Source: UBA1794 sp050946375
GTDB lineage: Bacteria; Bacteroidota; Bacteroidia; Bacteroidales; Bacteroidaceae
Length of the DNA stretch: 64,000 bases
Assembly: GCA_050946375.1 (NCBI GenBank)
Contig: JBMNUT010000006.1
Location: forward strand, 62,001-126,000
Direction of reading: 5' to 3'
Shown here piece after piece: positions 18,793 through 25,869 of the stretch; positions within the stretch are counted from its first letter, which is position 1; every line of letters starts with the position of its first letter. The translations under genes were made by a program, and so were the position numbers. The notes under the pieces were generated by a model that did not search any database, was not told the DNA's origin, and worked only from the letters and a program-made list of their open reading frames with translations.

Positions 18793-18876
18793 TGCTCGAA
18801 GCGGGACTCGAACCCGCACAGCTGCAATAGCCAAGGGATTTTAAGTCCCTCGTGTCTACCATTCCACCATTCGAGC
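18793..18876 (-). tRNA. tRNA-Leu (anticodon TAA)
   Basis: Minus-strand reading gives acceptor GCTCGAA paired with TTCGAGC, discriminator A, a D-arm (GGTGGAATGGTAGACAC), anticodon loop CTTAAAA with TAA, a long variable arm typical of class II tRNA-Leu, and the T-arm GCGGGTTCGAGTCCCGC. It is 84 nt without encoded CCA. A canonical promoter lies about 120 bp upstream. Confidence 0.93.
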
Positions 18877-18920
18877 AAAGAACCTGCGCTTTCCGGGCAC
18901 CGCGTGCGCCGCACAACCCC

Positions 18921-18998
18921 TGAAGGAGAAGCACTTTTGCGGAAAAGCAGAGCCGCCGGCGGCTAAAAGTGCCGGCACTTTTCCCGAAAAGCGGCAGC
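18921..18998. repeat. 22-bp tandem repeat array upstream of tRNA-Leu
   Basis: Units start at 18921, 18943, 18965 and (partial) 18987. The third is a perfect example: AAAAGTGCCGGCACTTTT then CCCG. The array lies between the tRNA and its predicted promoter, so it would be transcribed as leader RNA. Confidence 0.8.
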
Positions 18999-19028
18999 AA
19001 AGATAGGGATATTCCGCGAGACAACAAA
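18998..19028 (-). promoter_or_regulatory. Promoter for tRNA-Leu
   Basis: Minus-strand TATCTTTG (18998-19005) with TTTG (19025-19028) at 19 bp spacing. It directly abuts the 22-bp repeat array. Confidence 0.6.
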
Positions 19029-19092
19029 ACGCAGGACACAATCCTTCGCCGAAAAAGAGGCCACCGAAGCGAAAAAAAGAGCGGGAAAAGCG

Positions 19093-19617
19093 TCAGTTAG
19101 TGACGCTCAGAATGCGGTTATAGCTGCTGTAAACGGTGTGATAAACCTGGAGCTGACTCCCGGGGCCATCGATGCAATTGCCGAAACCCTGCGAGATATC
19201 GTAGACCGAGCCGCACTCTTCGCACACGGCCTGCATACCGCCCTCCAGCGCGTACACGCGAGGACGGGGCAACGCATCGCTGCGGTAGTAACAATAGGGG
19301 CAGGCCATGTCGTAAGCGGCAAAGGGAACGGACGGATCGAGCGGCACCATGGAGTGCACGACGAGCACCCCTCCTACCCCGAGGTAGGCCGTGGCAAGGC
19401 CACGCGAGGAAGTTATTTCGAGAAATTCGCCCAGATTTTGAAGATGGGTATACTCGGCATCGTCGAGGCGCAGCGTGATGCGCACCGTGCGCTCGGGCAG
19501 TACGTCCTCCGGCTCATCGCTTGAGCAGGATGCAAGGGCGAAGAGAAAAGCCACGCCTGCCGCACCGGCACGGAGCAGGCGCGGCAGACGGGAAAAAGTC
19601 ATGGGGAAAAGCCTCAT
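19093..19617 (-). CDS. Lipoprotein with paired CxxC motifs, possibly a degenerate Rieske-like fold
   Basis: A 174-residue lipoprotein with lipobox FALASC, then SSDEPEDV. The start at 19617 overlaps the argH stop by four bases (ATGA), supporting translational coupling. The C-terminal half has MACPYCYYRSDALP and, about 30 residues later, AVCEECGSVYDISQGFG, then a GPGSQL segment. The spacing and the GSxYD turn recall Rieske-type proteins, but the two His ligands are missing, so a zinc- or structure-only fold is more likely than an iron-sulfur cluster. An unusual neighbour for an arginine-biosynthesis gene. The function is not known to me. Confidence 0.6.
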   Translation of the reverse strand: MRLFPMTFSRLPRLLRAGAAGVAFLFALASCSSDEPEDVLPERTVRITLRLDDAEYTHLQNLGEFLEITSSRGLATAYLGVGGVLVVHSMVPLDPSVPFAAYDMACPYCYYRSDALPRPRVYALEGGMQAVCEECGSVYDISQGFGNCIDGPGSQLQVYHTVYSSYNRILSVTN

Positions 19618-20960
19618 TGCGCGAGGAGCTTTTGCTCTGCCTCGTGGACGCGCTCGAAGCCGAAAGAGGCATAGATTTCCTCCATACGCTGGCGTATCTC
19701 GGCATTACACAGATTGCCGATGCTGCCTTCGTGCGTATGATGCACTTCCTTGCAGGGCACGAAACGGCCCTCTTCGATGTCGATTCCGACTTTCCGGTAC
19801 GCATCGCGGAAGGGCATGCCTGCCGCTGCCAGACGGTTCACTTCCTCCACACTGAACATGGCGTCGTAGCGCGGGTCGTCGAGGATATGGTCGTTGACCT
19901 GGATGCGCTCGATGATGTAGCTCGTCATCTTCAGGCAATCGATCAGTTCGTCGAAGGCAGGCAAGAAAACCTCCTTGATGATTTGCAAATCGCGGAAGTA
20001 GCCGCAAGGCAAATTGTTCATGATTGCGACCACTTGCTGCGGCAGGGTCTGGAGCTTATTGCTGTGTGCCCGAATCAATTCGAACACGTCGGGATTCTTT
20101 TTGTGGGGCATGATGCTGGAGCCCGTGGTGCATTCGTCGGGCAGCTTCACGAAGCCGAAGTTCTGCGAGTTGAAGAGGCAGTTGTCGAAAGCGAGCTTCG
20201 AGAGCGTACCGGCTATGCCGGCCAGCGCGAAAGCCACGTTGCGTTCCATCTTTCCGCGCCCCATCTGTGCATAAACCACGTTGTAGTTCAGCCCGTCGAA
20301 ACCCAGCAGACGGGTCGTCATCGTGCGGTTCAACGGGAAAGAAGAGCCGTATCCGGCCGCCGACCCCAGCGGGTTGCGGTTGCACATGCGGTAGGCCGAC
20401 TGGAGGAAAAGCATATCGTCCACCAAACTCTCCGCATAGGCTCCCAGCCAAAGCCCGAAGGAACTGGGCATGGCCACTTGCAGATGTGTGTAACCGGGCA
20501 TGAGGATATCCTTGTAACGCTCACTCTGCGCCTGCAGATGGCCGAAGAGTTCCATCATTTCCCCGGCCACTTCTTCCAACTTGGCCCGCGTGAAGAGCTT
20601 CAAGTCCAGCAAGACCTGGTCGTTACGGGAGCGGCCGCTGTGAATTTTCTTGCCGATATCGCCCAATTTGCGGGTCAGTTCGAGCTCGACCTGCGAGTGA
20701 ACGTCTTCCACGCCTTCCTCGATTATAAAGGAACCGTCGCCCTTCCTGGCACGATTGTATATGGTTTTCAGCTCAGCGAGGAGCACTTTCAGCTCTTCGG
20801 GCTTGAGCAAACCGATAGACTCCAGCATGATGATGTGCGCCATGGAGCCCATCACGTCGAAAGGCGCGAGGTAAAGATCCAATTCACGGTCGCGCCCTAC
20901 GGTAAAGCGCTCGATGACGTCAGTCATGTGCACTTTCTTTTCCCACAATTTCTGAGGCAT
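19614..20960 (-). CDS. argH: Argininosuccinate lyase
   Basis: A 448-residue cytosolic enzyme that splits argininosuccinate into arginine and fumarate, the last step of arginine synthesis. The family signature GSSIMPHKKNP is present, with upstream GRSRNDQVLLDLKLFTR and TRLLGFDGLNYNVV regions. Length fits the family (about 450). The start MPQKLWEKKVH at 20960 sits 10 bp after the SRPBCC gene. The order pyrE, SRPBCC, argH, lipoprotein has gaps of 10 bp or less, so it reads as one operon linking pyrimidine and arginine synthesis, which share carbamoyl phosphate. Confidence 0.95.
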   Translation of the reverse strand: MPQKLWEKKVHMTDVIERFTVGRDRELDLYLAPFDVMGSMAHIIMLESIGLLKPEELKVLLAELKTIYNRARKGDGSFIIEEGVEDVHSQVELELTRKLGDIGKKIHSGRSRNDQVLLDLKLFTRAKLEEVAGEMMELFGHLQAQSERYKDILMPGYTHLQVAMPSSFGLWLGAYAESLVDDMLFLQSAYRMCNRNPLGSAAGYGSSFPLNRTMTTRLLGFDGLNYNVVYAQMGRGKMERNVAFALAGIAGTLSKLAFDNCLFNSQNFGFVKLPDECTTGSSIMPHKKNPDVFELIRAHSNKLQTLPQQVVAIMNNLPCGYFRDLQIIKEVFLPAFDELIDCLKMTSYIIERIQVNDHILDDPRYDAMFSVEEVNRLAAAGMPFRDAYRKVGIDIEEGRFVPCKEVHHTHEGSIGNLCNAEIRQRMEEIYASFGFERVHEAEQKLLAQ

Positions 20961-20970
20961 TTTCCTTCTC

Positions 20971-21435
20971 TTATTCGTATTTGATAAGGGCCAACATATC
21001 GGCCAGTTTTTCCACTCCCTCCTGCATCCGGTCGAGTTTCCCCTTGAGCATCATTTTCATGAAGAAGGGGATATCGTAGCGCACCGTCAACTTCATGCGG
21101 GAAGCGCTGCCGTCCTCGCCCGAGGGGAGCAGCTGAATCCAAAGATGGGCATCGAGGGGAATCCCTTCGAAGCCGAACTTCAGCATTTTATCGGGCTCCC
21201 GATCACAAATAGCCAGCCGGAGCTGCCCGATTTGCGGAGCGGGAAAAGTTATGCTGTCTGCATCGCAGACCACAGAGTCCAAGTCGAAACTCAAGCCTTT
21301 CTCCCGCACGGCGTCCATTGCCTCAGGCGGAATACGGCGTTTCAACTCATCTACGTTGCGCAGGTCGGACAACTTGGCGTAGACCTGCGCGGGAGAATAG
21401 GGTAATTGCTTTACCGAGCTTTCAAACTGTTCCAT
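20971..21435 (-). CDS. SRPBCC-fold (START/polyketide-cyclase-like) protein
   Basis: A 154-residue protein. The N-terminus FESSVKQLPYSPAQVYAKLS is the usual first strand and helix of the SRPBCC superfamily, and the C-terminus has a long amphipathic helix (RMQEGVEKLADMLALIKYE) after SRMKLTVRYDIPFFMKMML. Such proteins form a hydrophobic pocket for lipids or small ligands. It lies 9 bp after pyrE and 10 bp before argH. No ligand can be assigned. Confidence 0.75.
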   Translation of the reverse strand: MEQFESSVKQLPYSPAQVYAKLSDLRNVDELKRRIPPEAMDAVREKGLSFDLDSVVCDADSITFPAPQIGQLRLAICDREPDKMLKFGFEGIPLDAHLWIQLLPSGEDGSASRMKLTVRYDIPFFMKMMLKGKLDRMQEGVEKLADMLALIKYE

Positions 21436-21444
21436 TGGTCCGGG

Positions 21445-22083
21445 TTATTTGCCCAAGTCCCAATGAGCAGGATCCTTGCGCCATTCGGTCAGGACTGCCA
21501 CGTCGGCCTCGGTGATGTATTCCGTTTTCAGGGCCACGTCGAGCACGGCTTCGTAGTTGGTCAGCGTCACGAGATTGACTTTTGCGGCCTTAAATGCTTT
21601 TTCCGCCACGTCAAAACCGTAGGTGAAGGAAGCTATCATGCCGATTACGTCGCATCCGTCGCGGCGAATGGCCTCGACGGCTTTCAAACTGCTGCCGCCG
21701 GTGGATACCAAATCCTCTATCACTACCACTTTCATGCCCGGGCGAAGCTCGCCTTCGATGAGGTTCTCAAGACCGTGATCCTTGGGGCTCGAGCGGACAT
21801 AGACAAAGGGCAGATTCAACTCGTCGGCTACCAAAGCGCCCTGAGGGATGGCGCCGGTCGCTACGCCGGCTATGGCATCGACCGTAGAGAAGCGCTCCAG
21901 GACGAGGCGGGATATTTCAATTTTTACAAAATTACGCAGTGAAGGGTACGACAACGTTTTGCGGTTGTCGCAATAGAACGGTGATTTCCAGCCGGAAGCC
22001 CAGGTAAACGGGTTGGAAGGCTGCAACTTGATTGCTTTGATTTTCAGTAACTTTTCAGCAAAGATTCTCTCTAAATTTTTCAT
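21445..22083 (-). CDS. pyrE: Orotate phosphoribosyltransferase
   Basis: A 212-residue enzyme that makes orotidine monophosphate from orotate and PRPP. The PRPP-binding loop VVVIEDLVSTGGSS is intact, with GWKSPFYCDNRKTLSYPSLR near the N-terminus and AGVATGAIPQGALVA. I chose MKNLERIF at 22083 because an upstream ATG (22116) would lie at or before the transcription start expected from the -7 box at 22114-22121. It is the first gene of the pyrE-argH operon. Confidence 0.93.
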   Translation of the reverse strand: MKNLERIFAEKLLKIKAIKLQPSNPFTWASGWKSPFYCDNRKTLSYPSLRNFVKIEISRLVLERFSTVDAIAGVATGAIPQGALVADELNLPFVYVRSSPKDHGLENLIEGELRPGMKVVVIEDLVSTGGSSLKAVEAIRRDGCDVIGMIASFTYGFDVAEKAFKAAKVNLVTLTNYEAVLDVALKTEYITEADVAVLTEWRKDPAHWDLGK

Positions 22084-22113
22084 TGTTGCCAAAGTGCTAA
22101 ACGTTCTCGCCCG

Positions 22114-22121
22114 CAAAAGTA
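22114..22121 (-). promoter_or_regulatory. Predicted -7 box for the pyrE-argH operon
   Basis: TACTTTTG on the minus strand fits TAnnTTTG, about 30 bp before the pyrE ATG. No clear upstream TTTG was found. Confidence 0.45.
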
Positions 22122-22209
22122 ATCAATTAACCCGTAACCGCCTTGCATAAAGCTCGACTTTTTCGTTAATTCATGCCGTTATCTGCTCTAAAACAGTTAA
22201 TATCTGACC

Positions 22210-22297
22210 AAAAAGCATGGGTATTTTTCCGAAAAAGTGGCGTTACTTTTCCCAAAAAGCGGCAGTAGTTTTTCCGGAAAGTGCCTGCACTTTCCCC
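22210..22297. repeat. 22-bp tandem repeat array, four units
   Basis: Four head-to-tail units start at 22210, 22232, 22254 and 22276. Each begins A(A/G)AAAG or GGAAAG and ends in a T-run plus 2-4 G/C, with a near-palindromic centre (for example AAAAGTGGCGTTACTTTT). It occupies the spacer between the pyrE promoter and the end of the comF-like gene. Confidence 0.85.
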
Positions 22298-22346
22298 AGT
22301 CGGCGGGAACGGTAAAAAAGGTATGCGGCGAGGGGAAACGGATTTT

Positions 22347-23132
22347 TCACCCCTTTGAGAAGCCCAACGACAGGACGGAAACGCGGACCGGCTCGCAGGA
22401 CTGCGGGGCAAGCGGCTCCTCACGCAGGGCACGGCACAGGGCTTCGGCGCAAGAGGCTATGGTAGCCCCGGTCGTAACCACGTCGTCAACCAGCACTATG
22501 TGTCGCCCGCGCAGGGATTCGGCCACCGCCTTTTTCCAGCGGAAAGCCCCTTCTACGTTCTCGAAGCGGCGCGAGTGGGAAAGTGCCGTCTGCGAAGGCG
22601 TATTTTCCACGCGGCGTACGCCCCTTTCGAGTACGGGAGCGGAGAGCAACCGCCCGATGCTGCGGGCAATGTAGCTGCTCTGGTTGTAGCCGCGCTTACC
22701 GCGTTTCTGCCAATGGATAGGTATGGGCACGACAAAATCTACACCCTGCGGGAAGAGAAAGTGCGGGTCGTTTTCGCGGAACATCTGCTCCACAACCGCC
22801 CGAGCCATGCTGCGGCGGTGGCGGTACTTAAGGTCGGTGACCAGATGGGTGTAGGGCGTTGCCGGTTTATAATAGAAGAATGCGGCGGCAACCTGAAAGC
22901 GCAGGTCGGGCACGAGGGGCAACAGGCAGGCAAAAAGCTCTTCCATTTCGTTGCCGCGGCGGCCGCAAAATCCCGTGCGCGGCAACTGAAGCAGGCAGCG
23001 GGGGCAAAGCAGCGTCATCCCCTCGGGCAGGGGTCGCCCGCAAACCGGGCACACTTCCGGGAAAAACAGCGTGCGGAATGCACCCGCCATCCGCAGAAGC
23101 GACCCGCAAAGGCCGGTCCTTACTCCAGACAT
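22347..23132 (-). CDS. ComF-family phosphoribosyltransferase-like protein
   Basis: A 261-residue protein with a zinc-ribbon-like N-terminus (CPVCGRPLPEG, LLCPRCLLQLPRTGFCG) and a C-terminal PRTase fold with the PRPP loop IVLVDDVVTTGATIASC. This matches ComF/GntX proteins, which support DNA uptake or use of DNA in competent bacteria. It overlaps the recX stop by 13 bp. The grouping prmC-recX-comF suggests one transcript. Competence itself is not shown here. Confidence 0.88.
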   Translation of the reverse strand: MSGVRTGLCGSLLRMAGAFRTLFFPEVCPVCGRPLPEGMTLLCPRCLLQLPRTGFCGRRGNEMEELFACLLPLVPDLRFQVAAAFFYYKPATPYTHLVTDLKYRHRRSMARAVVEQMFRENDPHFLFPQGVDFVVPIPIHWQKRGKRGYNQSSYIARSIGRLLSAPVLERGVRRVENTPSQTALSHSRRFENVEGAFRWKKAVAESLRGRHIVLVDDVVTTGATIASCAEALCRALREEPLAPQSCEPVRVSVLSLGFSKG

Positions 23133-23572
23133 TCAGTAATGGCCGCCGACTCGAAGCCGCGGCTTTGCGCGTAACGGTAGAGCTTCTCGCGGCGTACCTC
23201 CGCATCCATGCCGTGGAGGGCGCGGTCCTTGGACTTCAAGACGCTGCGCAAAGTGGCCATATAGTCCTCGTCGGAGATGTTCATCAGGGCAGCGTCTACG
23301 TAGACTTCTTTTATCTTCTTCACGTAAAGTGCCTCGCGTATCTTGCGTTTCCCCCACTTTTCGAGCCGAAACTTGTCGCTCACGAAAGCGCGGCAGTAGC
23401 GGGCATCGTCGATGAAGCCTGCCTCTTTCAGTTTTTTCATGATACGTTCCACCTCATCGGGGTCGAAACTCCAGAGTTTCAGCTTGGAGATTGCCTCGCT
23501 TTCGCAATGCTCCGCGGCAGAACACCATGAGGTCAGCTTCTGCAAGGCTTGTTCTTCTGTAAGATCTAACAT
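23120..23572 (-). CDS. recX: Regulatory protein RecX
   Basis: A 150-residue all-helical protein. The start MLDLTEEQALQKLTSWCSAA at 23572 overlaps the prmC stop by 7 bp; the open frame upstream to 23980 lies antisense-free but inside prmC in another frame and is rejected. Repeated RecX helices are visible: IMKKLKEAGFIDDARYCRAF, KFRLEKWGKRKIREALYVKK, EKLYRYAQSRGFESAAITEC. RecX binds RecA filaments and tempers recombination. There is no recA nearby. Confidence 0.9.
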   Translation of the reverse strand: MLDLTEEQALQKLTSWCSAAEHCESEAISKLKLWSFDPDEVERIMKKLKEAGFIDDARYCRAFVSDKFRLEKWGKRKIREALYVKKIKEVYVDAALMNISDEDYMATLRSVLKSKDRALHGMDAEVRREKLYRYAQSRGFESAAITECLE

Positions 23573-24534
23573 AAAAGATGATTTGTTCCTATAATGAATC
23601 GTTGTTTTTTCGCAAAGTCTTCCACCAGCCGCACCTCGCCAAACCCTGCGTCGCGCAGCAACTCCTCGACCTGAGCGGCCAGGAGGGGATTGATTTCGAG
23701 GTACATCTTCCCGCCGTCGGCAAGGCGCTTCCGCCCAATGCGGCACAAGGCGCGGTACGGAAGGAGCGGGTCGTCGGCCGGCACGAAGAGGGCCTCCCGC
23801 GGTTCCCACTTGCAGACTTCGGGCTGCATCGCAGCCTCTTCGGAGGGAAGGACATAGGGCGGATTGCTCACCAGAGCCGCATACGCTGCACCGCCTGCAG
23901 CCGAAGCGCCGGAAAAGTGCCGGGCCTCTTCCGTAGAAGTCCCTGCGCTTTCGGCAAAAGCGCCGGCACTTCTGTCGCAAAGTGCCGCATCCACCGCAGC
24001 TTCCTGCAAGAGGTCACACCGGCGGAAGGCGACTTCCACCCCGTGGCGACGGGCATTTTCGCGCGCCACCTGCAGGGCAGCTTCCGAAATGTCCCAAGCC
24101 TCCACGCGGGCAGAGGGAAAGAGCAGGGCCATTATCACGGCGATACATCCCGAGCCCGTGCCCACGTCGAGCAAGCGGGGCGGACACTTGCCGTCGGGCA
24201 GGCCGTCGGCTTTCAGCATTTCCAACAGCTGTTCCGTCTCCGGACGCGGTATCAACACCCCCGGACGCACCACGAAATCGCGGCCGCAGAACGGGGCTTC
24301 GCCCAATACGTACTGCACCGGCTCGCGCAAGTCCAGCAGGCGATGCAGGAAATCGCGGAGGCGGCGGCGCTCGTCCGTCGACAAATCGCTATCTTTGCCC
24401 GTAAAAACCGCCACAGTGCCCCAGCCCACTCCCCGAGAAAGCAGCAGCCGTGCCACGGCCGAGGCTTCGCCGGGAGAATAAATCGTAGTGAGAAGATGGG
24501 AAATGTCGTGCAGTAATGTACGCGAAATGCTCAT
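23566..24534 (-). CDS. prmC: Peptide chain release factor N5-glutamine methyltransferase, with repeat-derived insertion
   Basis: A 322-residue enzyme that methylates the GGQ glutamine of release factors. The start MSISRTLLHDI at 24534 follows a -7 box at 24545-24552. The N-terminal helical domain is followed by the Rossmann domain with LLDVGTGSGCIAVIMALL and the catalytic SNPPYV. It is longer than the usual 275-290 residues: about 25-30 residues rich in Ala, Ser and Arg (LCDRSAGAFAESAGTSTEEA) sit between DLLQEAAVDA and AYAALVSNPPYV. The DNA coding for them (23913-23988) is a copy of the 22-bp repeat family. The catalytic motifs are intact, so the protein is probably active. Confidence 0.92.
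   Translation of the reverse strand: MSISRTLLHDISHLLTTIYSPGEASAVARLLLSRGVGWGTVAVFTGKDSDLSTDERRRLRDFLHRLLDLREPVQYVLGEAPFCGRDFVVRPGVLIPRPETEQLLEMLKADGLPDGKCPPRLLDVGTGSGCIAVIMALLFPSARVEAWDISEAALQVARENARRHGVEVAFRRCDLLQEAAVDAALCDRSAGAFAESAGTSTEEARHFSGASAAGGAAYAALVSNPPYVLPSEEAAMQPEVCKWEPREALFVPADDPLLPYRALCRIGRKRLADGGKMYLEINPLLAAQVEELLRDAGFGEVRLVEDFAKKQRFIIGTNHLLC
23913..23988. repeat. 22-bp repeat units inside prmC
   Basis: Three units of about 22 bp (AAAAGTGCCGGGCC..., AGAAGTCCCTGCGCTTTC..., AAAAGCGCCGGCACTTCT...) plus a partial fourth lie inside the prmC coding sequence without breaking the frame. They code for the extra segment ahead of the NPPY motif. Confidence 0.75.
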
Positions 24535-24544
24535 TGTTCTGCCG

Positions 24545-24552
24545 CAAAGATA
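24545..24552 (-). promoter_or_regulatory. Predicted -7 box for prmC-recX-comF
   Basis: TATCTTTG on the minus strand, 11 bp before the prmC ATG, so the transcript would be nearly leaderless. Leader this short supports the start at 24534 over any upstream ATG. Confidence 0.5.
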
Positions 24553-24611
24553 CGGATAAAACCGGAAAAACATCGGGCGCGGGCGGCGGAAAGATTATAA
24601 TTTTCAAAAAG

Positions 24612-25754
24612 ATGGACGCAAGAGACGAACTTTACATGCGCCGCTGTCTGCAGCTGGCAGCAGCCGGAATCCCCACCACGAAGCCCAATCCCGTGGTCGG
24701 GGCGGTAGTGGTTTTCGAAAACCGCATCATAGGCGAAGGCTATCACATCCGCCCCGGCGAGGGGCATGCCGAGGTGAACGCCCTGAGGAGCGTGCGCCCC
24801 GAAGACGAAAAACTGCTGCCCTATTCAACCATCTACGTCAGCCTCGAGCCATGCGCGCACTACGGGAAAACGCCGCCCTGCGCCGACCTCATCATCCGGA
24901 AGCGGCTGAAACGCTGCGTAGTGGGCTGCGGCGACCCGTTTCCCGCAGTGAACGGCGGCGGAATACGCAAGCTGCGCGAGGCGGGCATCGAGGTGGAACT
25001 GGGCGTACTGGAGGCGGAATGCCGGAAAATCAACGCCCCGTTCTTCACCTACCACACGAAGAAACGCCCGTATGTGACGCTGAAATGGGCCGAAAGCGCC
25101 GACCACTTCATCGACGGCCTGCGCCCCGTCCCCGAACGGGCAGGCGGCAGCGGCCGGGCGGTACGCATCTCCACCCCGCAGACGCAGATGCTGGCCCACA
25201 AACTGCGGGCGGAAAACCAGGCAATCCTCGTAGGGCGGCGCACCTTGCTGCTTGACAATCCGTCGCTCACCCTGCGCCACTGGCCGGGAAGCAGCCCGCT
25301 GCGCTGCATTTTGGCCCCCTCGGGCCGCATCGCCGGAGAGGCACATGCGACCGACGGCACCGTGCCGACGCTGATTTTCGCAGGCGGAAACGGCGAAAAG
25401 TGCCGGGACTTCCGGGAAAAAGCAGCAGCGGAAAAGCCACAAGGCGGAGGCACTTTTTTCCCGCCGGAGCGGGTAGAACTCGACAATGAGCGCCCCATCC
25501 TGCCCCAGGTACTGCAGGAACTGCACCGCAGGGGCATACAAACGCTCCTGGTAGAAGGCGGTTCGGCCACGTTGCAGAGCTTCATCGACGCCGACCTGTG
25601 GGACGAAGCCTACGTCGAGCGCGGCACTCTGCTTCTGCGGGAAGGCATCCCTGCCCCCACGATGCCCGCCGCCTCAGCCGAAAGGCTGTATCGAAGCGAA
25701 ACGGACTACGCATTCAACCGGACACGGCTGCACCACATCCGCCTGCGCGACTAA
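24612..25754 (+). CDS. ribD: Bifunctional riboflavin biosynthesis deaminase/reductase, with repeat-derived insertion
   Basis: A 380-residue enzyme for the second and third steps of riboflavin synthesis. The start MDARDELYMRRCLQLA at 24612 is the usual N-terminus; upstream codons to 24516 are not conserved-looking. The deaminase domain has the zinc motif GHAEVNAL and PCAHYGKTPPCADLI; the reductase domain starts near KKRPYVTLKWAESADHFIDG and ends with LLVEGGSATLQSFIDADLWD. Between FAGGNG and PERVELDNERP about 22 extra residues are encoded by 22-bp repeat units (25396-25461, 66 bp). The gene stands alone on the plus strand between prmC and pckA. Confidence 0.93.
   Translation: MDARDELYMRRCLQLAAAGIPTTKPNPVVGAVVVFENRIIGEGYHIRPGEGHAEVNALRSVRPEDEKLLPYSTIYVSLEPCAHYGKTPPCADLIIRKRLKRCVVGCGDPFPAVNGGGIRKLREAGIEVELGVLEAECRKINAPFFTYHTKKRPYVTLKWAESADHFIDGLRPVPERAGGSGRAVRISTPQTQMLAHKLRAENQAILVGRRTLLLDNPSLTLRHWPGSSPLRCILAPSGRIAGEAHATDGTVPTLIFAGGNGEKCRDFREKAAAEKPQGGGTFFPPERVELDNERPILPQVLQELHRRGIQTLLVEGGSATLQSFIDADLWDEAYVERGTLLLREGIPAPTMPAASAERLYRSETDYAFNRTRLHHIRLRD
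25396..25461. repeat. 22-bp-family sequence inside ribD, 66 bp
   Basis: A clear first unit (AAAAGTGCCGGGACTT then CCGGGA) is followed by AAAAGCAGCAGCGG and a last part ending GGAGGCACTTTTTT. The total is 66 bp, so the ribD frame is kept. The middle is less regular than in intergenic arrays. Confidence 0.6.
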
Positions 25755-25804
25755 GCACCATCGTACACCACGGCCGCACCACCGTCCGGAAAAAGGCAAA
25801 AAAA

Positions 25805-25834
25805 TACGGCGTGACCCCACGGGGCCACGCCGTA
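25805..25834. terminator. Shared terminator between ribD and pckA
   Basis: TACGGCGTGACC and GGCCACGCCGTA form a stem around CCACGG, with an A-run before it and AT-rich sequence after. It lies between two converging genes and can serve both. Confidence 0.65.
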
Positions 25835-25869
25835 ATCATTATAGCTTGGATTTTAAAAAATCGGCACTA

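Noticed and set aside
22210..22297. CRISPR array
   Set aside because: Units are contiguous with no unique spacers, only three to five units long, with no cas genes.
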